Source: Anastrepha obliqua
Taxonomy: Eukaryota > Arthropoda > Insecta > Diptera > Tephritidae
Reading direction: 5' to 3'
Length of the DNA: 64,000 bases
Assembly (NCBI RefSeq): GCF_027943255.1
Contig: NC_072893.1
Coordinates: forward strand, 89,287,784 to 89,351,783
Shown here: piece by piece, positions 52,925 through 64,000 of the stretch
Layout of the letters: each line of letters begins with the position of its first letter
Numbering within the stretch: the first letter of the stretch is position 1
Notes under the pieces: model-generated
Databases searched by the model: none
Told to the model about the DNA's origin: nothing
The model's input: only the letters and a program-made list of their open reading frames with translations
Made by a program: the position numbers and the translations under genes

Positions 52925-54600
52925 AAATATTGAATTATCATCTTACTAACCTACTCCAATCGCAGGAACAGGTTCTGTAGGCAGAAAGTTAAACCCGCCA
53001 AATACATGCGAGCATCGTACCCAGCACTGACAAGGAGAGACATAAATCTATAAAAATACAGGCTTCCAAAAACAATTTAGCAATTAATAATTTAAATACA
53101 AAATTTGTATGGCCCTACCGGAGCCCCCATTATAAAGTTATATTTGCAGACAAGTGCATTTTACAACTGGAAAGCTCGCCGAAAGTTTTACGCATAAGTT
53201 AGACTGGGATATCCTTAAACAATTAATTATAAAAATCATCCATTATAAAACAGACTAAAAAAAGGATAGGGACAAAAACTAAACGAACGGTGAATTTGAA
53301 AAAGTTTCGAAAAAGAAAACGTCACATTCTAATAAGGAAATTCCGCTACAGCTGATATCCTAATCGGAAAGCTTGCCAGAGTTATATAAAAAGTGCGAAC
53401 CAAAATGACTTAAACCTTGCCGCGTTAAAGCATGACAGTCGAATCGCACTCCATACAGCCATAGGACAGCCTCCAATTAAGACCCACACCATTAACGAGT
53501 GATTCTTATTTTTTGAAGCCAGAGTTCCAAACCATCCCCGAACTACCCGCGGCCAGCAGGTCTTTGCAACCCAGTGTGTTCTGAGCGGACTTGACGTATG
53601 CAGGAGCAGATTGCAGGTAGCCGATAGCCAACCTTGTTTTGCATGGAGAAAGCTACGTACGAACTTCCCTGCAATGTCACTATGGCCTACCACCAATATA
53701 AGCTTTGCAGCGTATTATCGATGCGTCCAGCAGGGAAAACAGGCTTTTGCCAGCCAATTTCGATCGTAATATAACAGAATCTAAGGTCTTAATTGCAGCT
53801 TGTCTTTCGAAATAAATCTTATCTTATCTCGCTAAAGAAATATTTGTTCAAGGCTTATGCCTCTTTTCCAATAGTTTATACATATTTGTTTTCTTTAGTT
53901 TTTTAGTAGAAGTTCAATTAGTTTATAGTTAGTAGCAGCTCATTCTTGTGCCTCTAGTCTGTGAAGGTTTTATAACCATCGACTGACATAAATAAAAAAA
54001 GAATATTAAACTAGTAAAAGACGCATCGTCTGCAGTTACCTCCACTCAGAAAACACAGGAATGAGCGAGAAGTCTAAGTTTGCACTTAATGTAGAGCTTC
54101 TTGCAGGAAACTTCTGCACCAACGTTTCCATCTAGGCTATATCTAACTATAGACAGATGCGCAAGGCACTGTTTTCAGATGTTACAGACCACTTCTCCCC
54201 ACTTAATCATCGAGAAATCCTCTCTTATTTTTAAAATTTCGGATTCTAAAATCTTCCTCTCATCGACCGGGACGGTGCCTTGGTAGTTATTTTTCTAAGA
54301 AATGCACTAAATGCGCAGCGTAAACAAACACTAAAACTGAGAATAAATACATACACTTACATACATATACATGTACACGCTTTATAAATTCCAAAGCGGA
54401 AACAAGATGAAACAAATGAAAAAAATCGCGCAGCCCTAAGGTAGGCTAAAGGGAGCATAGGAAGGAGGGTGGCACTCGCAATATACTACATACCTACAAA
54501 TCAAAATGCGCTCTCTCAGTATTCACATTTGATACTATCACTCTCGCTCACTAGTAGATTTTCCTGACTCACGTGGAAAATACTGGGAAATGAACGATAG
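52925..54600. other. Intergenic, unassigned
   Basis: A 104-codon minus-strand open frame (53382-53696) and its plus-strand complement have slightly raised GC and a non-random look, but no family was recognised. The rest is AT-rich. Confidence 0.35.
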
Positions 54601-54649
54601 CACGTCGCAGCATCTCAAAAAAACAGCATCATTTTTTCACCATAGCTTT

Positions 54650-55320
54650 TAAATAATGTGCCCACTTGGCTATGGCTGTGGCTATGCTTTCGGCCATCAC
54701 ATTGCTTGCTGTCAGTCTGTCGTGGATTAGCTTGGCGTTCGAAACAAATTTTCTGCAAAAGCGCAAATAATTGTGCGCGCATATATGTGTGCGTGTGTTT
54801 GGTGTGTTGTTTTAAAGAAAATACCCAAAGAAATACACAAAGAAACGATTGCAGTTGATAAGTGTTTGAAACGAAGAAAAAAATCTCTAAAAACGCAGCT
54901 GATTTGCTGCAAGAAAAACCAACAAAAAAAAATATTTATAGAAATAAATGTGCTTCAGAGGAGATTTTCATTGATTCCATTGTGTGTATGCACGTAAACG
55001 CGAACCATCTACGTCGAGGTGTCTGTGCGTGCTCGTACGTTAATTCGGGTGCGTGTGTTTGTGTGTATGGCGCGGAACGACGCTAAGTGGTTCCATGCAC
55101 TCGCAATGGTGGCAGCGGCCACTTCGCCTATAGAATTTTAATGCGTTCACTAAATTTTTTAACGGTAATGAAGTAGTAGCGGGGCGGTGGCGGTAGCGGC
55201 AATGCTGCTTTAACGAAGATAAAGAAATACATATTTGTGTGTGAAATTTGCGAAAAATCGCTGGTGTGAACGACCAGCAAGTGAAGTGGGAGTAGACGTG
55301 TGAAGGATGTTACAAAAAGC
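54650..55320 (+). other. Possible 5' leader of a downstream gene
   Basis: A CAA/AAAC-rich stretch with GTGTGCG runs and CAGCTGATTTGCTGCAAG, followed by GC-richer GGTGGCAGCGGCCACTTCGC. This composition is common in dipteran 5' untranslated exons. No start codon with an extended frame, and no clear promoter. Short open frames (54658-55086) have low-complexity translations. Low-confidence inference only. Confidence 0.2.
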
Positions 55321-55324
55321 TTTT

Positions 55325-56250
55325 AAGCATTTGATTTTTTCTATTTTCATGCAAGAGCAAGGGTACTTTTTTATTTTCTACAATACACACTCACACAATT
55401 ACGTATGCAACTGTAAATTGAATGCTTCTGAATGAAATCAAGGCTACACGCACGAAACATAACGCGCTCCGACGAATCCTAAATACACAGCGCACCGTTT
55501 GCCCTCCTCCTTGCCATGAGCATACATATGGACATATACACTTATACATGCATATGTGTGTGCACATGTATATATGAATTATGTTATTTACAAACCTTTC
55601 AATTGTGGCACTCTCAGATATTCAGTTATGTTTATTCGTGTCTTGCAACTTTTAAAAATATCTTTGGAAAGAGTCAGTGCGCACACAAAACTATACGTAT
55701 CTTTTTATTTTCCCTTGTTTTTTTTCTATGTTTTTGGCGAAATTCTTGCTGCTCGCAGCGCACACTTGCGGGCATATAACGGGTGTATTTCTTAGATGCA
55801 TCGAAATATCGACTGGCGACGACCGCCGTATTCGAATACCAAGCCATTCGACTACCAAGCGTGACAACTATTCGGAAATGCCTAGGTTCGAAACCCGCTA
55901 TGGGGACAAAACAGCAAAATAATATATTAGGAAATGTGTTTTCGCCCTTCAACAGACTATGTCAAAACCTACGAGTGAACCATCTGCCGTTCGAAGGTGG
56001 GTCTTTACATTTTTGGAAAAACACCAAGATGCACACCACGCGGATATACAAAAATGTCATTTATATACGAGTGTATGAAGAAATTTTAAACATATTTTCT
56101 ATTTCTATCAAGCCAGCTGTCCCAAAAAAACAAAAAATGTTTCGCACTTCTGTTCAAATCACTCTAGAAGGTAACCATATAAAGGATTTCCACCCAAACT
56201 AGTTATTGCGTTTATACAAACTTTTTTAATATTTTTTTTTCTTTTTTATT
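55325..56250. other. Intergenic, with a weak tRNA-like/SINE-like segment
   Basis: 55800-55900 contains two B-box-like motifs (GTATTCGAATACC at about 55830 and CTAGGTTCGAAACCCGC at about 55881) and an inverse A-box-like stretch (complement of CCATTCGACTACC). It could be a degraded SINE pair. Nothing else recognised. Confidence 0.3.
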
Positions 56251-56254
56251 AATT

Positions 56255-56436
56255 AATCATCCATTTGATTTTTGAAAAACTCATTCAATAAATGAAAGAA
56301 AATTGAGTGATGCAAATCTTTATTTTGACCTTTGGGTGCTCTATTGCTTGCTATTAAATATGATTGACGTACGAGGCCATTTATAAAATTTATAAACCTT
56401 CCGATAAGGTGATTAATTTTGCGCCATTTTGAATAT
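56255..56436. repeat. MITE, GGCGCAAAATTAATCA family
   Basis: Ends TTAATTAATCATCCATTTGA (left) and GGTGATTAATTTTGCGCCAT (right). The interior GAGTGATGCAAATCTTTATT and TTGACCTTTGGGTGCTCTAT parallels the copy at 43988-44203. Confidence 0.7.
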
Positions 56437-56439
56437 TGT

Positions 56440-59400
56440 AAAAATGTATTTCAAAAAGCAATGGACGATAAGCAAATTTCACAAAGCCGTGAGTCCAGTT
56501 TTCGACAGCCGCTATGCAAAATTGTCAAGTTTAAAGTGACACTAATCCACAGGCGGTGGCCCTATGTTCCACACTCGAACTCTAGGAAATGATGCTGAAT
56601 CCACAGGCGATTCATTTGATGCATTGGGCTTTTTGTGCCCACTTTTTCAAAAATTACCTTCGGCGCTGTGCGCTACAGGTAAATGATTTGCTACTGTTTG
56701 GTTCCCCAAGTCAATTCCATTCACCTATAGAAATGCTACTTAAACAACTCCAGTAAGTTTATTCAATAAGACATACAGTGCATGAAACCAGAACTTTATT
56801 GGTGCGGCCTTTTGTTCATCCAGAATTGAGGTGAGCTAGCAACCACCAAGATTATGTGAACTACCTTTTTCGGGGATTTTCGCTCGCCAAGTCATGCAGC
56901 CATTAGTTGCTCTGCAGGGAAAAATTCAGCCAAACGGATAGTCTTCTGTGTAGCGCCAGCTGCTCCAAACTATTCATAAAATAAATACTACAATAAATAA
57001 ACCTCGCCAGCTAATAAAGAGAGCACAAGAATTCAGTCTCGAAAAAATACCCGTTATATGTCCATAGAGAATACGCTCGAGCATGTTTTCAGAAGTGCCT
57101 TGGTGTAGGTGTGTTTGTGTGCTTGCATATTGTTGCTTACAAATAATTATAAAAACTCATTTACATCATTCTCTTCAACTAAAACAACAACAACACCAAC
57201 AACACAAGTGCCGTCTGGTTCGTTGCCTCGAACGTGCTGCAAGTTTGTTTTCATGTAATTATTTTTCATTTTTCTTTTTCGGGGGATTTTGGCTGTGTAT
57301 GCGCCCACTTTCGCTTTAGTTGACAATTCGAAAAGAAATTACGAAAAAAAACACAAACACACCAATAAAGGGAAAACGAAAACACTTTATAATTTAGTGG
57401 AAATTCGCCCTCGTAAGAGGAAAATTAACTAAGTTTAATAAGAGGTAGAACAAAAAAACAGAAACAACAACAAAAAACTTCCATACATATAAAAACGTGA
57501 GTAGTCTCCACAAAAAAAATTCTACTTAAGAATCGGTCCCGAAAAAATGCAAACACAGCACAAAAAATTGCAAAAAAATACAAAATCACAAAAAATCAAA
57601 TAAAAGATAATTTCTCATCATAAATTAACAAACTTAGTGGGGAAAATTCGATGCGAAAATGTACGTGTACACTAACAACGACAACATTCGCAGCCGCCAC
57701 CACTTTTAATCTGTGCCAAAAAGAATGAAAAATTAAATCACCGTCGCATATAACAGCAGACGTTGAAATATTTAGTTCAAGTGCCAGGCGCAAGAATAAA
57801 ATCAGAACAAAAATAATGAGATATAGAATGGAAAAAAGGAAAATTTAAAAACCCAAGCAGAAAAAATTATATATACATATGCATATACATACATACATAC
57901 ATATATAAGTATAAATGTTTTTTTTTCAGCTTCAGAAAAGTTAAAAGTTAAAGTTTATTATGGGCTATTCCAAAGAGATAAAAGAAATCTAATATGCGCT
58001 TTTTCAAAAGGGATTTAGTAAATATTTTCGCGAATTTATCTCTAACTAGGTGGTATTATTTTTGAACCACAAAGCGAAAAAACGAAAAATAAAAAAATGA
58101 AGTATGCCAAAAGTCTTGCTGATAACCACTCAAAACATGCTCCTATTTTTGTTATTATATTTTATGCTATTCAATTTAGTTTTTATAAGATTTCTGGTTT
58201 TTCTTTTTTTCATTATATTTTAAACGAAAATAGCTGCCTCTCTTGGGAAAACTCGTACCGGTTGTGGAGTAGAAAAGTGATGAGTACACTTCTGTTTATT
58301 TATTGAGCTTCAAATGAATTAATGTTTAGCAGCATAGCTCGAAAGGGCGCTCTGCTCTTAAGTTCATGGAATCAACTAGATTAACACTCCATCCCCGAGG
58401 GTTATAATTCACGTCTGATAAATAATGTGCAAGCAAATAAAACTTGAGCATATAATGCGGTAAGGTATTTATTAGGCTAAACACTATTACTTGGCGGCAT
58501 TTATAATTTCCAAGCGCATTCTATAGGAACACTCGTATAACGATGGCAATAGGCGACTTGCTTGATCTGCAATAAAATGTTGTAGTACAATATGAAGAAG
58601 CATTTATTGGAAAGTATGAGTACAACCTCCATTCGCATTCATGGCTTATTGTAAATGAAGTGGTAAGCCATATATTTAATTGTCCATTGTGAATAAATCC
58701 TTTAAATTATTCACTACGTAGCCTTCATCACCATCAATTCATAGAGTCCCAGGTTGGGACATAGGGCAGACGAACGCTTAAGAGGATTCAATTATATCTT
58801 CTTGATTTTGGAGGCACTGGTTACTAATGCTATTGCAGGAAGGAAGGTAGCGCTTTATTTATATATTTATTATTAGTCAATAAATATAACAATTTTAACG
58901 ATCTAAGAAGACATATCATAAGTTACTTAAACCGATTGCATCAAAATAGAGTTAAACGGCACTTGGAAACGAGAAATCCATGCAGGGGAATTCCTTTAAT
59001 TTAGCCAGAGTTATATTTACAGGTTCATTTAGAGTATATAAATATTTGTAATAAGATTTAGCTCTCGGAATGCAAAAGATGCTCACATGCCACAGACCGT
59101 ATGAAGGAAGATTGAAGCTTATTTTTCTCGCTAGCACAGCCGAGTCAATATGACCTCCTCAAATATTAGCCGCAAAAAAAGCCATACCAAAAATGCCCTT
59201 CAGCTATTCAGAGTTTTTCTGTTTAAGAACAGACATCTGGAGCTGTATGATAGAATAGGTTCAGTAAGTTTCAAAGTCGGCAGGGCAAAAGCTATTAATG
59301 ATTCCTGAAACTGTTCATCCTATTGGAATGCCAATTTTTCGGAATTTTCGGAACCTCATTGTAACATTCTTGGGATCCCGGAATTTAGATATCCATTATT

Positions 59401-59450
59401 GTTACTTAGCCATATAATTAATAGGTTATAAATGGTTTAGAATCCATTAA
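56440..59450. other. Intergenic, with a second leader-like stretch at about 57000-57850
   Basis: 57160-57850 is rich in CAACAA, ACAAAA and A-runs, resembling an untranslated leader, with a donor-like GTGAGTAG at 57498. No coding exon recognised. A CATACATA run lies near 57880-57905. 57910-59450 shows nothing recognisable. Confidence 0.3.
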
Positions 59451-59499
59451 GGGTGATCATTTTAGGGGTATCCGATATTAAATTGAAGTAAGCCAACGA

Positions 59500-60250
59500 A
59501 AATTCAAAATGATTGGGCATTATTTCTGTGTAGACATGACATTTATTTTTTAAAGATATTCCCTTTCAATTGTTGGCCGTAACTGCGCCGCAATTTAGCC
59601 ATCCTCGTGAATATCTTTAGTAATGTTGGCTTTCAATGTCTCAATCGAAGCTGGTTTATCCACAAAGCATTTAGACTTTAAATACCCCCCACAAATAAAA
59701 GTCCATAAGGTATACTATCACATGATCTTGGTGGCAGATCCACTGGTCCGAAAGATAAATTACTCACCGAAACGACGACGCAGAAAATCCATTGTTCCAC
59801 AGGCTGCTTGGGAAGCAGCACCGTCCTCTTGGAACCAAATATTGTGCAGATCACGGGCTTTAATTTTCGGCATCAAAAAGTCGTTTATCATGGCGCGGTA
59901 ATGTTCGCCATTCGATATTACATTGGCGCCAGCCACGTCTTTGAAGAAATATGGGTCGATGATTCCTCCAGCCCATTGGCCGCACCAAACGGTTATTTTC
60001 AATGGATGTAAAGGCTATTCTTGAATGGCTTCGAGTTGCTCTTCAGCCCAAATATTGCAATTTTGCTTATTGGCGTAGCCATTAAGCCAAAAATTGGTCT
60101 CATCGCTGAACACCATAAGTTGACCTGAGCACGCGATAAACACTTTTCACAGAGCGTCGATTTTCGTAAAACAAATGTACGATTTGTAAACGCTTTTGAG
60201 GCGTGAATCTTTCCGTGATGAAATGTAAATGAATGCTAAAAAAAATGTAT
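59500..60250 (-). mobile_element. Rosa-like (DD41D) element, internally deleted
   Basis: The minus strand from about 60213 reads ITERFTPQKRLQIVHLFYEN, RRSVKSVYRVLRSTYGVQR, then after a deletion LMVFSDETNFWLNGYANKQN (first catalytic Asp, about 60060-60115). Next are PLHPLKITVWCGQWAGGIID, PYFFKDVAGANVISNGEHYR and LHNIWFQEDGAASQAA (second Asp, about 59810-59860), then DFLRRRFGE followed by frame breaks. The third-Asp block is not recognisable. It ends with PASIETLKANITKDIHEDG near 59600-59660. The best preserved catalytic core of this family in the window. Confidence 0.8.
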
Positions 60251-60254
60251 TTAG

Positions 60255-60682
60255 TTTGACAGTAGTCAAACGTGATTGGTCAAAAAAAAACCCCTATTGA
60301 TAAAAGTACCTCCAATCTCATCATCCTTTGCTTTTTCGTGAATTTTTCACCATTACGCCTCCACAGCTTTACTACTTTTTTAAATTTATTTTAAAATCCA
60401 CATGCACCTCTGATATAAATGACGCAGACAGCCTAACATAACCTGTGTACAAGCAATTTTCAGGAAATAATGCATTCGTGAACTTCAGATGCTGTCTTTG
60501 AATTTCAATATTCACGACTTTAGATCTCAATATTCACGACCATCCAAATTTATGACCTTTTCCGTGAAACTTAATTCTCAACATATCATACATCCTTTTG
60601 ACAGCTACAACACAGAATGTGCCTGAACTTATGTGCCAAGTATGACACTCTTGGTGTTCATGCGAATGAACTGGATGATGGA
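60255..60682. other. Intergenic spacer
   Basis: Nothing recognised. CACGAC/TTCACGA repeats near 60470-60560 are weakly periodic. Confidence 0.35.
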
Positions 60683-60686
60683 TTAA

Positions 60687-61430
60687 GGGTACCTACCCGG
60701 TGGTCTAGAGCACGAAAATTTCACCTATTTTCACGATTTTTTTGCCATTAAAAATTTAAAAAACGATGTTTCAACTTTTCGAGCTTATTAGTACGTTTAT
60801 TGAGCATACAAAAAATTTTTTTTTTACTTTTGAAATAATGCTTTTTACTTTGAAAATAAATGCCGCTGAAGATGACGCTCTCGAAAAATCGAACCCGGAC
60901 GGCGTGGATGATTTCGAGACTTCTACTCATCTGAACACACAAAATTCAAGAAGATTCTTAATCAGAAAGAGTGCAGTTATGGTCGGAACTAGAATAAATC
61001 GAAAAAATGAAAAATTGACAAAATAGCGCACTTTTGAAAAAAAAGTTCGTAAAATCGGGTTTTTTCACTAGTTTTTTAGTTTAAAAAATAGGAAATTATT
61101 TAAATAAAATTATGATTCTAGTTCCGACGATAGCGATACATGTTGTGAAAAGCATATCCAAATTTCAAGTGATTCGGTTGAATAGTTTTTTTGTTTTCAT
61201 CCCCGCCGTGCCGAAAAAAGGCGTTTTGAGATAAATGAGTTTAAAGTTGGAGGTACAGGAGCGCGCGGACCACTCTCTACCTAGTTAATGGGCTGTAGAA
61301 GCTATAATACTGGGAGTTTAAGCATGAAAATCTCACAGTATATTCTTAAGATACTATACTTTCGAAATATCGAAAACATAAAAAATCGATTTTTTGAAAT
61401 TTCTAGACCCCATAGAATTTCTAGAACCCC
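60687..61430. mobile_element. TTAA-flanked noncoding element (GGGT...ACCCC)
   Basis: A 744-bp element flanked by TTAA (60683-60686 and 61431-61434). The left end starts GGGTACCTACCCGGTGGTCT and the right end, reversed, GGGGTTCTAGAAATTCTATG, with a shared inner GGTCTAGA and CGAAATTTC-like sequence. An 86-codon open frame (60766-61026) is AT-driven with no recognised motif. Same flank and G-rich tip as the elements at 33041 and 34111. Confidence 0.6.
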
Positions 61431-61434
61431 TTAA

Positions 61435-63055
61435 CAAACTACGAGTCTGCGGGTATACCAATGGACAGAGAGATGGTTATAGATCCAAGTTTGGCAGAGA
61501 CGGATGAGGAATTTGCGAACAAAACTCACAGAGATAACTAGCGTTGTTTAAAAGTCTGTAGATAAACTAATTTCTTCTCGAATAGGCCGTGAATTGTGTA
61601 TCAAACTAAATGTGAATATAAACTCCAGAAGCACTTAATACGGCACTCATCTGGAGTAGCAATACATTGCCACCTCAGGTAAAAACGACAACCAGTCCCC
61701 TACCGAGAGCGAGAAGATAGCACAGAACAATTTCTCTTTATCTCTATCTCTCTCTTCTCTCTCAGCTCGGCTTTTTCCTGATCAAAGCGACGAAATTTTT
61801 AATCGGACGGATCAGGAATGTGCAAACCACAGATTTATCAATCTTCTTAGGCCTTAAATGCTGTGAGAAACTACACATGTTTGAAATCTGAGAAAATAAC
61901 CCTTGTTCTTAAAGATAACTCAAGTTAAGCAATCAGGCAAAAGAAAGTCAATTAGTATCTCTCGGAACAGTATACCATTCTCTGAAACGGTTGCGTTAGA
62001 ATTCACTTTCGAAGAATTCGATTCCATGAAGTGAGGCTGTTCAAACATATTTAATGGTAAATTTTTATTGATTCGCCATTATAACACAAAATTGCTTAAT
62101 TCTATTCGTCATTTCAATTCTGGATTTACGTACGTTATTCGTTCAATTTTAAATCACTGTTCACTTGTTTGTACCAATTTTTATCTATGTACAATTATAC
62201 CTATAGTAGAGAGCGTTTATTAATTAACTTAAAATCTTTGCACTATGAAAGGGTCATCCTTTTTGTTCATGTTCTCCGTTTCACTCTTCATTTCTAAAAA
62301 TATTTCTAAATTCGTCTTAACATTCCTTCATCGAAGTCTTCGGCATTCTCACAGATTTTTCATGCAATGAACGAAAAGTAGTTACGCTTCCAACGTGTTT
62401 TCAATAATCAAAGTTCTTATGCATACATTTGAAATTCAAAAGTATGATACCAAGTCGCTAACAAAAACTTTTGTTCCAACTTAAAAGAGTCGCGACATTA
62501 AAGTATCTTTCAAACGAAATTGGCTTTGTCGACATACTTCTAAAAAGATAAGCAGAGACTTGAAACCATTACAAAACACTCCAAAACTGAGACTTACTGC
62601 CGCAGAACCCTAAATAGGGAGGTTTTGGAGTTTGTTGTCGGTTCGAATACCGCAGAAAAGGTTGCAAGAGAGAACACTTCTGGAATTTTTTCGTAAAGAT
62701 GCACGCTTAAGAAAGCTACAAATGTAAACTCAATGTACCAGTATAGCACATAAGACGCTTGCAAGAACTCCTCCAACTAGGCGTCACAATTATTCACATC
62801 TATGCGATCATTTGCAATTCACACCAGTATCGGGAGACATTAGAAACAGCTGAAAGTCACCCACAATTTCCTCTTTAGAATCTGCAGGGACGAAGAATAA
62901 TCAAAAAATCAAAGCACCTTGTTTGCAAATGCCACACACTCTGACTCAGGAGACGGAAATTAATGGGTTCAGATTTTTATGAAGATCTGAGTGACGTGAG
63001 TCATGTGGTATCTCATTGGGTTCAATTATGGGCTGAATTGTGCACATTAATTATA
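61435..63055. other. Intergenic, nothing recognised
   Basis: A CTCTCT run at 61735-61765 and an isolated B-box-like GGTTCGAATACC at 62640 without an A box at proper distance. Confidence 0.4.
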
Positions 63056-63057
63056 AT

Positions 63058-63258
63058 TTTTGCAAATGGTGTCGTACGTCACTCCTATTTAACTCTTGCG
63101 AACTAGGCAGCTGCAGTATACAAATAGATCAGCAATGGATAAGTAGAGGTCAAAATAAAATTTCTATCGGTCAAAATCATGTTTTTTATTTCAGCAAGTT
63201 AAGTTAAGCAAGTTTCTCAAAAAAAAAATGGGTGGTTAATTTTACGCCTTGTGCAATG
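63058..63258. repeat. MITE, GGCGCAAAATTAATCA family, inverse copy
   Basis: The right end GGGTGGTTAATTTTACGCCT followed by TGTGCAATGC is the diverged family terminus. The interior CTGCAGTATACAAATAG, AGAGGTCAAAATAAAATTTC and TCGGTCAAAATCATGTTTTT aligns to the reverse complement of 43988-44203. Confidence 0.65.
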
Positions 63259-63259
63259 C

Positions 63260-64000
63260 ATCCCCTTTTTCTATGTAATCGTAGTAGATATGTACTATAA
63301 TATGTATGTATGTACAAATATGAATGCATAAAACAAATGTACGACGTTGTCTAAGATATTTTGGATAAATTTTATGCGTAGCGGTATTATTTGAGCCTTT
63401 AGGTTAAGATGAACTTTGTTCAAAATTGTTGAAAGCGTCTTTTGACTAATGCTTCAACGCCTTCGGTAATACTTTTTTGTTTGTTTGCTCTAAGACGCGT
63501 GACTTGTTCAATGCACTTAAGTTTGCCAAGGTAAGTTATGCAGGGCAATTATAACAAAAGTGGAGGGGTTTTGTATAAAATCCTCTTGTGAATATAAATA
63601 TTTAAAATAGTAAATATTTATAGAGTTTCTAACAAAACTTTCCACATAAGAATTGAGAACAACTCTAAAATAAGTATACATATATAGACACATAAAAGGA
63701 TATCAAAGAGATCTTCATTGTTCAAAGAAAACATGAATAATGGAAAACAAAACAATTTTAATGAAAACAAATTAAAAATTAAATTTGATTATATTACAAT
63801 ATAATGTTGATTTTTTGAGCAAGAGGCGGCCTCCTCAATCTTAACGCAAAACCTTTTAAAAATACTTCCTCCATGACCTGCCATAGTACGCAACCTTGGC
63901 GAGGCCGAAAGCACACGTATCTCTCTTTATTGGCGCTTACCCGATTTACAAAAAAATCCGTGCACCTTATCTAAGGGAAAAATTTTAGATTCAGCACAAG
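63260..64000. other. Intergenic, nothing recognised
   Basis: AT-rich with a short GTATGTATGTA run near 63303. No coding signal up to the window end. Confidence 0.4.

Noticed and set aside
55740..55930. A tRNA-derived SINE pair
   Set aside because: B-box-like motifs are present on both strands, but the A box and body are not convincing. Left as a weak note only.
62630..62660. B-box-like GGTTCGAATACC suggesting a tRNA gene or SINE
   Set aside because: No A box at a suitable distance upstream and no fold into acceptor or anticodon stems.

Overview
This window looks like insect nuclear DNA, most likely from a tephritid fruit fly or a close relative. It is AT-rich and has short phase-1 introns of 59-77 bases, CA/GT and GTAT microsatellites, and a dense, layered population of decayed transposons: mariner (DD34D), rosa-like (DD41D), DD37D and Tc1-like elements, jockey-type and RNase-H-bearing non-LTR elements, and tRNA-derived SINEs. 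The DD41D 'rosa' group was first described from Ceratitis. The tephritid placement is inference from repeat content. No canonical tRNA, rRNA, CRISPR array or bacterial-type gene was seen.

Bases 1-30430 are dominated by one plus-strand host gene. It has a candidate 5' leader (about 4850-6245), a coding first exon of only 14 nt (6232-6245), a 20.8-kb first intron (6246-27042), and four further coding exons (27043-28538, 28598-28744, 28809-29393, 29470-29693). Spliced together these give an 821-residue secreted, Thr-rich, mucin-like protein with an N-terminal signal peptide. A polyadenylation signal lies at 30408. The first intron carries a mariner nested in a rosa-like element, a probable solo LTR, antisense SINEs, an RTE-like fragment, and a non-LTR element with a 15-bp target-site duplication that was later hit by a rosa-like element and a nearly intact mariner.

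Bases 30430-54600 are a repeat-rich intergenic block. They hold two TTAA-flanked elements with GGG starts (33041-33769 and 34111-36350; a third is at 60687-61430). The 2.2-kb one contains an intact endonuclease-like ORF, a SINE, and a 248-bp palindrome made of two inverted tRNA-like units. The block also has a 3.3-kb jockey-like element with overlapping ORFs (39635-42905), several internally deleted mariner and rosa-like copies, a DD37D element (50321-51617), and a MITE family with copies also elsewhere in the window.

Bases 54600-64000 hold stretches that look like fly 5' leaders (about 54650-55320 and 57000-57850), perhaps the start of a second plus-strand gene continuing beyond the window, followed by more transposon remnants. 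No complete second host gene could be supported.
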